A stretch of DNA of 64,000 bases, taken from Bacteroidota bacterium. Lineage in GTDB: Bacteria; Bacteroidota; Bacteroidia; B-17B0; Aurantibacillaceae. Below the pieces are notes generated by a model. That model was not told the DNA's origin and did no database searches. It saw only the letters and a program-made list of their open reading frames with translations. The stretch spans positions 23,000 to 86,999 of the forward strand of contig JAJONO010000035.1 of the NCBI GenBank assembly GCA_021323535.1. The letters are read 5' to 3'. The position numbers and the translations under genes are program-made. Within the stretch, counting starts at the first letter, position 1, and the number at the start of each line of letters is the position of its first letter. Positions 33,917 through 42,700 of the stretch are shown here, in pieces.

Positions 33917-36900
33917 TTAGTTTAGAGCTATTTTTATTGTTCTTCTCCTGGTTCCGTTTATAACTTCAACAAAGTAAATTCCCTGGGCAAGATTTTGGAA
34001 ATCCATTTTCTTGTCGTAAGAACCCGAAAAGTTTTCAAGTTTTTCATGATACATTAATGATCCAATAGTATTCGCGATTCTGATTTCTACGTTACTTGTT
34101 TCCACAATGTCAAAATTAAGAATGAAACTTTTGTCGTAAGTCGGGTTCGGATAAATGTTCAGCGGTATTGTGAGCCAGTTTTTTTCAGTGGTTCCAAGAA
34201 CGCCAACCATTGTGGTATCTGATCCTGAACAACCATACTGATTCGTTACTGTTACGTAATAAATACCGGGTGCATTAGCAATGATTGTTTGAGTAGTGGC
34301 GCCGGTGTTCCATAAGTAAGATGAGCCTGTACCTCCAACAATGAGTGTTGTGATTGAGCCTGTAATAACCGAAATGTTTACAGCAGGTACCGGGTTAATA
34401 GTAACTTTTATAGTATCAGTTGTAATGCAGATTCCATTGCTCACATTTACCCAATACGTTCCCGAATTACAGACTTTGATCAATCCGTAATCCTGTCCGC
34501 TGCTCCACAAATAAGTTGCGCCGGGGTAATAAGCATTCAGGTAAATACAACCGCATGCTGTAGTGTCGTTGCCAAGATTTACAATAGGCGCGGGGTTAAC
34601 TGAAATGCTGGTAATTGCCGATGTTGCCGAACAACCATTGGTGCCTGTTACTGTAACAGAGTAATCGCCCGAAGCTGTAACAATAATACTTTGCGAGGTG
34701 GCTCCTGTAGACCATAGATAACCTGATCCCTGGCTCGCTGTAAGCGTAGCTGAACTTCCCTGGCAGAAAACAGTTGATCCTGTAACAGCGACCGTCGCCG
34801 TTGGTAAAAGATTCATGGTAACAGTCACCACCGTTGATGTTGCAATACAACTGTTAGAGTTTGTTACAGTCACAGAATAATTTCCTGCATTTGAAACCAT
34901 AATACTTTGTGTTGTAGCGCCGTTCGACCAAAGGTAACTGCTGCCCGGGTCTGTAGAGAGTATCACATAATCTCCCTGGCATAAAGCTGTTGATCCTGTT
35001 ACTGAAATTGTAGCGTTAGGTAATGAATTTACAAGGATAGTTGTTATAGAAGAAGTGGCCGAACATCCATTCGCATCTGTTACAGTTACGGAATAATTTC
35101 CGGAAGCAGTCACACTAATACTTTGTGATATTGCAGAAGTTGACCATAGGTAAGCCGATCCGTTACTTGCTGTCAGTGTTACAGATCCTCCCTGGCAAAA
35201 AGTAGTTGCACCATTCACCGCAATTGTTGCAGTTGGTAATGCATTAACGGTAACTGTTGCTGTTGTCATTGCAGAACACATTCCTGATGTTGCTGTAATT
35301 GTGTAAACAGTTGTAGTAGTTGGATTAGCGATGACTGAAGCTCCTAAAGAAAAACTTAATGTTGCATCCGGACTCCAGGTATAAGTGCCCGCTCCGTTTG
35401 CAATAAGCATCACCGAAGTTCCTGAACAAATTGTTGCTGAGTTAACGGTAAGTGTAAGATTCGGAAGAACCGTAACGGAAGCAGTGCCTGTATTAACACA
35501 ACCCAATGTGTTTGTGCCTGTAACTATATAAGTAGCTGAACCAACAGGATTCGCTATTACTGTGGCGCCAGTAGTTGCACTTAATCCTGTGCCTGGTGCC
35601 CATAAATATGTGTTGGCTCCATTGGCAATAAGTGTTGCAGAAGCGCCTGGACAAATTGTTGCGTCATTGACACTTATTATTGGTAATGGATTTACAAGTA
35701 TTGTAATGATGGTTGATGTTGCCGAACAGCCGCTAGCATTTGTAACGGTCACAGAATAATTTCCCGATGCGTTAACAACAATACTTTGTGATGTTGCGCC
35801 AGTCGACCATATATAACTTGTGCCACTGCTGGCAGTAAGTGTTACCGAGCCTCCCTGGCAAAACGTGGTTGGACCGTTTACAGCAATGGTTGCTGCAGGT
35901 AACGTATTAACAGTAACGGTTGCCGTTTGTGTAGCCGAACAATTTCCAACAGTTCCTGTTATAGTGTAAACAGTGGTTGTGGTGGGATTAGCAATTACTG
36001 AAGCGCCCATTGAAGAACTTAATGTTGAAGCGGGATTCCATGAATACGTGTTGGCTCCATTAGCAGTTAATGTTGCAGAACTTCCAACACAAATAGTTGC
36101 CGAATTAATGCTGAGTGTGAGAGAAGGAAGAACAGTGACAGAAGCTGTTGTTGTATTTACACAACCTGCTGTACTTGTTCCAGTAATTGAATACGTTGTT
36201 GTTATTGCAGGATTTGCCGTTACCGTTGCTCCGGTGGTTGCACTTAATCCTGTGCCTGGCGACCAGCTGTAAGTATTACCGCCGCTGGCAGTAAGTATAA
36301 CTGAACCTGATGGACACATAGTTCCGTTGTTTACAGTTACTGTTGGTAACGGATTCACAAGGACAGTTATAACTGTTGATGTGGCAGAACATCCGTTCAC
36401 ATTTGTAACAGTCACAGAATAATTTCCGGAAGCAGTTACAACAATACTTTGAGTTGTTGCCTGGTTCGACCAGAGATAACCTGATCCGTTACTTGCAGTG
36501 AGTGTAACTGAACCTCCCTGGCAAAAAGTAGTTGTACCGCTTGCAGATAGTGTTGCAGTTGGTAATGCATTTACCGTAACAGTTGCTGTTTGCGTTGCCG
36601 TACAAACACCTGCCATTGCAGTAATCGTATAAACAGTTGTCGCAGTTGGATTAGCAATCACCATAGCGCCTACTGAAGAACTCAGGGTGGCAGAAGGACT
36701 CCATGTAAATGAATTGGCGCCATTAGCAGTTAATGTTGCGGAACTTCCTGTACATATTGAAGCTGAGTTGACGGTAAGTGTAAGACTTGGTACAACCGTT
36801 ACAGTTGATGTTGTATTACTTACACATCCTGCTATGCTTGTACCGGTAATTGTATAAATAGTTGTTATACCAGGATTGGCAATAACAGTGGCACCTGCAG

Positions 36901-39013
36901 TGGCGCTTAATCCCGTGCCGGGTGACCACGAATATGTGTTGGCTCCGCTTACAATAAGCGTTGCGGAACTTCCATTACAAATTATGCCGCAGTTTACGGT
37001 GAGCGTTGGTAATGGATTAACCATAACAGTAGTAACTGAAGATGTTGCCGAACATCCATTCGCATCTGTTACAGTCACAGAATAATTTCCTGAAGTGCTA
37101 ACAACAATGCTTTGTGTTGTTGCCTGTGTTGACCATAAATAACCAGATCCGCTACTTGCGGTAAGTGTTACTGATCCGCCCTGGCAGAATGTGGTTGTTC
37201 CGCTTGCCGAAATAGTTGCTGTTGGTAATGCATTTACCGCAACGGTTGCTGTTTGTGTAAAGTAACAACTGCCCGATAATCCTGTAATAGTATAAATAGT
37301 GGTTGTAGTTGGGTTAGCAATAACGGAAACTCCTGTTGTGGAACTTAATCCCGCACCGGGGCTCCATGAAAAAGAACCCGCACCACTTGCTGATAATGTT
37401 GTTGAACTTCCGGAGCAAATTGCTGCTGAGTTAACAGTAATTGTAGCGTTGGGAAGAAGTGTAACTGAAGCTGTGTTCGTATTCGTGCATCCCATGCCGT
37501 TTGTTCCTGTAATTGTATATGAATTTGTTACAGATGGATTAGCAATTACTGTTGAACCTGTTGTTGCACTTAATCCCAGTGCGGGCGACCATGAATAAGT
37601 ATTCGCTCCGGTTGCTGTAAGCATTACTGATGCTGAAGGACAAATGGTGGCGCTGTTCACGTTTATTATTGGTAATGGATTAACTGTTACTGTTGATGAC
37701 GCGACGGATGAACATGTTCCTGCGGTTCCGTTTACTGTGTAAATAGTTGTAGTAGTTGGATTCGCAACAACTGTGGCGCCCGTTGTAGAACTTAAACCTA
37801 CCGAAGGCATCCACGTAAATGTGGTGGCACCGCCTGCAGTTAATGTCGCTGAACTTCCGATACATATTGAAGCTGAGTTGACTGTAATAGTAGGATTAGA
37901 AATAACTGTTACGGAAGTTGTAACTGTTTGTATGCAACCCAAACTACTTGTTCCTGTAACAGAGTATGTAGTTGTAATAGTTGGATTCGCTATAACATTT
38001 GTTCCTGTGGTTGCACTTAAAGTTGCTCCCTGTGCCCACGAATAAGTGCTGGCGCCACTAACAGTGAGCGTGAAAGCACTGCCGTTGCAGATAGTTCCGC
38101 TGTTAACGGATAAAGTCGGTTGTGCGTTCACCACCACCACAATTGAATTTGAATTAATACTTCCGCAATTAGTTGTATTAGTCACGTAATAGGTTCCGCC
38201 GGCATTTACAACTAAGGACGATGTTGTAGGTCCTGTGTTCCATGTGCCGCCATTATTTCCTGTAAGCGTAACACTGCTACCTGCACAAAGAGTTGTTGAA
38301 CCACTTGCTGTAATTGTTGATGCGGTTGGCGACATGCCAATAGCAACGGTATTTGTTTTAAGCGTAACATTTCCACCAATGGAAATTCCCCTGCCCAATA
38401 AGGCTGCACCGGTGTTAAAGTCAATTTTGCCATTAACAAGATAGGTACCTCTTAATATGGAATTTGTGCCAAGATTTAATTGCCCATTTACTTTGATGTA
38501 AATATTGCACATGGAAGCTCCATTGATAAGAGTAATACTGGATGCTGCGGCTGCAACGAGATCGCCATTTATTTTTATCATAAACACAGAGTTTGGATTA
38601 CCCTGGCCGTCGAACACGAGGTTACCGGTTAAAGTTGCATCATTAAATATGCAATACTGATTAGGTGTCAGAATCTGTCCGCTTCCCAAAGATGTTCCCA
38701 GGGTGGCACCACAGGACATTCCACTCATATAACTATATGCAGAATTTGCCGCAGTTGAGGCTGCTGCTGTGAGTGTGTTTGTATCGTGAGATGTTCCTAT
38801 TAATATTCCCGGAGGAAAGCCCGTTATGTTACCGGAATTTGTGCCAATGTTTCCCGTTATAGTTGTTGCTCCGGTGTTCATCACATTTCCGTTAGCTGTA
38901 AATATTGCAAAACCTGCAGCGGCTCCCAGGTTTGGTGGGATCTGGCAAAACATGGATCCCGATAATAAAAACAATGTGCAGAACATAAACAGGCGACGTA
39001 CTTTTTTTATCAT
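33917..39013 (-). CDS. Giant T9SS adhesin: ice-binding-like (DUF3494) head plus Ig-like repeats
   Basis: A 1698-residue protein. After the signal peptide (ending GSMFCQ) residues about 28-225 form an ice-binding-like domain of the DUF3494 family (LGAAAGFAIFTANGNV, TGNIGTNSG, SVFMIKINGDL, GRGISIGGNVTLKTNTVAIG). About 16 Ig-like repeats of 75-80 residues follow, in higher-order triplets (types beginning LPTATI..TTFCQGG, LPTLTVN..IC, LTLTVNSASIC), then a type A sorting domain (YPNPTYDKSF...TIKIALN). Such domains bind ice or act as adhesins. Ice binding is not proven here; the surface residues would decide. It is divergent from the giant adhesin cluster. Confidence 0.9.
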   Translation of the reverse strand: MIKKVRRLFMFCTLFLLSGSMFCQIPPNLGAAAGFAIFTANGNVMNTGATTITGNIGTNSGNITGFPPGILIGTSHDTNTLTAAASTAANSAYSYMSGMSCGATLGTSLGSGQILTPNQYCIFNDATLTGNLVFDGQGNPNSVFMIKINGDLVAAAASSITLINGASMCNIYIKVNGQLNLGTNSILRGTYLVNGKIDFNTGAALLGRGISIGGNVTLKTNTVAIGMSPTASTITASGSTTLCAGSSVTLTGNNGGTWNTGPTTSSLVVNAGGTYYVTNTTNCGSINSNSIVVVVNAQPTLSVNSGTICNGSAFTLTVSGASTYSWAQGATLSATTGTNVIANPTITTTYSVTGTSSLGCIQTVTTSVTVISNPTITVNSASICIGSSATLTAGGATTFTWMPSVGLSSTTGATVVANPTTTTIYTVNGTAGTCSSVASSTVTVNPLPIINVNSATICPSASVMLTATGANTYSWSPALGLSATTGSTVIANPSVTNSYTITGTNGMGCTNTNTASVTLLPNATITVNSAAICSGSSTTLSASGAGSFSWSPGAGLSSTTGVSVIANPTTTTIYTITGLSGSCYFTQTATVAVNALPTATISASGTTTFCQGGSVTLTASSGSGYLWSTQATTQSIVVSTSGNYSVTVTDANGCSATSSVTTVMVNPLPTLTVNCGIICNGSSATLIVSGANTYSWSPGTGLSATAGATVIANPGITTIYTITGTSIAGCVSNTTSTVTVVPSLTLTVNSASICTGSSATLTANGANSFTWSPSATLSSSVGAMVIANPTATTVYTITAMAGVCTATQTATVTVNALPTATLSASGTTTFCQGGSVTLTASNGSGYLWSNQATTQSIVVTASGNYSVTVTNVNGCSATSTVITVLVNPLPTVTVNNGTMCPSGSVILTASGGNTYSWSPGTGLSATTGATVTANPAITTTYSITGTSTAGCVNTTTASVTVLPSLTLSINSATICVGSSATLTANGANTYSWNPASTLSSSMGASVIANPTTTTVYTITGTVGNCSATQTATVTVNTLPAATIAVNGPTTFCQGGSVTLTASSGTSYIWSTGATSQSIVVNASGNYSVTVTNASGCSATSTIITILVNPLPIISVNDATICPGASATLIANGANTYLWAPGTGLSATTGATVIANPVGSATYIVTGTNTLGCVNTGTASVTVLPNLTLTVNSATICSGTSVMLIANGAGTYTWSPDATLSFSLGASVIANPTTTTVYTITATSGMCSAMTTATVTVNALPTATIAVNGATTFCQGGSVTLTASNGSAYLWSTSAISQSISVTASGNYSVTVTDANGCSATSSITTILVNSLPNATISVTGSTALCQGDYVILSTDPGSSYLWSNGATTQSIMVSNAGNYSVTVTNSNSCIATSTVVTVTMNLLPTATVAVTGSTVFCQGSSATLTASQGSGYLWSTGATSQSIIVTASGDYSVTVTGTNGCSATSAITSISVNPAPIVNLGNDTTACGCIYLNAYYPGATYLWSSGQDYGLIKVCNSGTYWVNVSNGICITTDTIKVTINPVPAVNISVITGSITTLIVGGTGSSYLWNTGATTQTIIANAPGIYYVTVTNQYGCSGSDTTMVGVLGTTEKNWLTIPLNIYPNPTYDKSFILNFDIVETSNVEIRIANTIGSLMYHEKLENFSGSYDKKMDFQNLAQGIYFVEVINGTRRRTIKIALN

Positions 39014-39784
39014 GTTATAAGTATTAAATGGTTTTTAATTAATTAGAGTACTGGTGCAGTTCAAGAAATTTTTAAAGGCAATAATAAAAGAGAACCAGTC
39101 GTAAGTATCCGGCTGGTCAAGGATAGTATGAGTAAGCAAGATGATTGCTTATCATTTGTGATCAACCGGAATTAAAAGTGGATTGCTGGTTTCAGCTTCG
39201 AAACAAAGGGGGTAAAATCTCATGCCAAATTAATTCAGAAAATAAGAAAAAATAAAATCCCGCTCAGATCATTGAGTAATTCAGGAAATTATTTTTTTCC
39301 GATTTTTTTTAGCGGTAAGTTCTTACACAATGGGCATAATATTTCCGGGATACTTTATACTCGAAAACAAAAATCAGTAAAATGAGATAATGGAGAGAAA
39401 AGTCCTAAAAAAAGTGCCGGATGATTTCCCTGAAAAAATCGTGAAAAATAAATGAAAATATTTGTGGCAGGTGTTTTTTTTAAATCGAACCTTCCCGCAA
39501 CAGAAAATGTAATTATCTGCAAATTGCAGGTTAACGGTTGATAAGAGCAGGATACCGGAGCTATATCCTTCTGATGATCCGTCTGTTTAAAAGCACTTTA
39601 GTCGAAGAAAACCCAAGCTATAGCCATAGCTTATAACTCCCCGTCCAATTCTTTGGGGGATAGAGCTCAAAAGTGAGTCTTATTGTAAAAGACGTTTATA
39701 AACAATCGAAACGTTTTTAAAAGCTTTTCGTAAAATAATTTAAGAAGTCTGATCTCAGTGAGTAACTTGCAAAAAATCTGATCG
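39014..39784. other. Long divergent intergenic region between giant adhesin genes
   Basis: A 771-bp region without a credible gene, between two divergent adhesin genes. It holds several small hairpins: ACCAG...CTGGT (39094-39117), AAGCTAT-agcc-ATAGCTT (39615-39632) and CTCCCC...GGGGG (39637-39660). Several poly-A/T tracts occur. It must contain both promoters and perhaps regulator sites. I could not place a convincing -7/-33 pair. Confidence 0.5.
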
Positions 39785-42700
39785 ATGAAAAAAACACTTT
39801 TACTTTTATTTTTAGTGTGTTTTGCAGCTGATTTTTCGCGCGCACAATGCGGTTCGGGGACTCCGAGTTTTACCGCCAATCTTACTGCCACTCCTAATGG
39901 AACATGGATAAGTCCGCCTGTAGTTCGTAACGATACTTGTTGCGGATGGACGGGCACCGATGTGTGTATTAAATTTACAATTTTCTTAAATCCCGGCTCT
40001 ATGGGAATCAATTTTGGAATTGCATCGGGCGCGGCGCCCGGTGGAGCATTATTCTATAGCATTAATTGCGGTCCGCCAATTTCAATAGGTACTCCTATAT
40101 GCTTAAGCGGCACAGGGCCGCATATTCTTACATTTTGTAAACCGGGAAATAACCAGAATACTTACTCTATTAGTGCCATCCCGGCCCCTGTTGTTCCCGA
40201 TTCTATTACCGTACGTGATGGATGTACCCAAACATTATCTGTGTCCGGGTTCTCGGTTCCAACAATTACCTGGAGCTCTGTTAATCCTGCGCCTGTAGGG
40301 GCCTATAATTCTTATCTGAGCTGTACAGCCGGTTGTGCTACTGTAACTGTAACACCAACAGGAACCCCACCGCCTTTTGTAGATTATGTGGTGGGAGGTT
40401 TTGGACAGTCGCCTTGCCAGGCAGCTTATTTCCAGGATACTGTTCGTATTTATTTTTACAGTAATCTCATTGCAACAATTAATCCGACTCTATCTACAAT
40501 TTGTTTCGGAAGTACAAATACAGTGCTTACAGTTTCCGCAAGCGGTGGGCTTCCTCCCTATACTTATTCATGGGTTCCGGTTGGAAGTACTGCAACACAG
40601 GTTACGGTTGGACCGGGAACTTACACGGTTCAGCTTTATGATAACACAGGTTGTCCGCCCACCACTGCCACGGCGGTGGTCAATCAGTATACACTTCCAA
40701 TTGCTGCGAATGCGGGTACCAATTTTACAATTTGTAAATCAAGTCCAACAGTGGCACTAAGCGGAACAGTGACCAACGCCACAGGCGGAACATGGAGTGG
40801 GGGCTCAGGAACTTTTAGTCCCGTCTCTGCTTCCGTTACCACTAACTATCTTCCTACTGCTGGAGAATTAAGTGCAGGGTCTGTTCAGTTATTTTTAACT
40901 ACAACAGGCAACTCGGGCTGTCCGCCAAAACAGGATACGCTCGTTGTTTCATTTCAGAACATTCCAATCGCCAATGCCGGACCAGCATCAACGGTATGCG
41001 CCAATAATTCTTTGGTCAGTTTATCCGGATCTATCGGAGGCTTTGCAACAACCGGAACGTGGAGCGCTACCGGTAACGGAGCGTTTACATCTACTACCAA
41101 TCTGAACACAACATTCACTCCTGGTTCGGCAAATCTTGCAGCAGGATCAGTTACCATTACACTTACGTCTACAGGCAACGGTGTTTGTCCTCCAGCAGTT
41201 AGCAACACAACTGTTCTCATTACACCTTCTCCAACGGTAAATGCCGGAACCGGAGGGTCCACTTGCGGTTCAAATCCTTTTGCATTAAGTGGAACCGTTA
41301 CTGGGGGAGCAACAACAGGTGCATGGACCACCAATGGAAACGGAAGTTTTTCTCCCGCATCAAACGTTCTTAATCCTTCTTACACTCCAGGCACTGCAGA
41401 TATTGCAGCAGGATCAGTTACACTCACACTCACATCTACCAATAACGGAAATTGTTTGCCTGTTACAGATACAGTGATCATTCTTATAAAACAACCCGCC
41501 ATCCCAAATGCCGGACCAAACCAGGTCCTGTGCTCAACTACACCAACAATAGGACTTGGTGGAACAATGGGCGGTGGAAGTACCACGGGAATATGGACAA
41601 GTTCCGGATCGGGTGCCTTTAACCCAAATAACATCACATTAAATGCAGGTTATAATATTACACCCGCTGATATTGCTGCGGGACTGGTTACATTTACTCT
41701 GACATCTACTAATAACGGACCTTGTCCTGCAGTAACTGATACAGTAAAAATGGTTATCACAAAACCAGCAACGGTTTCCGCGGGACCAAATCAGTTTATT
41801 TGTGCAACGGCAGGAATGATAAATCTCGCTGGTACAGTTGTCAGTTCCTCCAACACAGGAGTATGGTCAAGCAGTGGTACAGGTGCGTTTAGCCCGGGAG
41901 CCACTTTTTTAAACACTTCTTATGTTTTAACTACAGGGGATATTACTTCGGGAACAGTGATCTTTACATTGACTTCTACCAATAACGGAGTTTGTGCACC
42001 GGTAAGTGATACGGTAATGATGAAGATCCGTCAACCATCAACGGCAAACGCAGGTCCAAATCAGTCATTGTGTTCTACAACGCCAACAATTGGTCTTGCA
42101 GGAATTATTGGTGGTGGTGGAACAACAGGAATATGGACAAGTAACGGCACAGGAGGATTTAATCCGAACAATACAACCTTAAACACATTGTATAATATCA
42201 CAGCCGCTGATATTTCTGTTGGTGCCGTAATATTTACATTAACGTCTACCAACAATGGACCATGTCCTGCTGTAAGTGATACTGCTTTAATGATCATTAC
42301 AAAACCAGCAACTGTTTCTGCTGGACCAAATCAGTTTGTGTGTTCACCGGCAGGAGCAATAAATCTTGCTGGATCAGTTATAAGTTCATCCAACACAGGC
42401 GTTTGGTCGAGTAGTGGTACAGGTGCATTTAGCCCGGGTGCAACTTTTCTGAACACATCTTATGCGTTAACCGCCGGAGATATTTCTTTAGGTACTGTAA
42501 TATTTACATTAACTTCTACCAACAATGGAGTATGTGCACCGGTAAGTGATACGGTAATGATGAAGATCCGTCAGCCATCAACGGCAAACGCAGGTCCAAA
42601 TCAGTCATTGTGCTCTACGACGCCAACAATTGGCCTCGCAGGAATTATTGGTGGCGGTGGAACAACAGGAATATGGACAAGTAACGGCACAGGAGGATTT

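Noticed and set aside
39615..39660. IS200/IS605-like end
   Set aside because: The two adjacent stems recall IS605-type ends, but no transposase or second end is present within the region.
39667..40011. 114-codon minus-strand frame at the adhesin start
   Set aside because: It overlaps the signal-peptide coding region of a confident gene and has no recognisable protein features.
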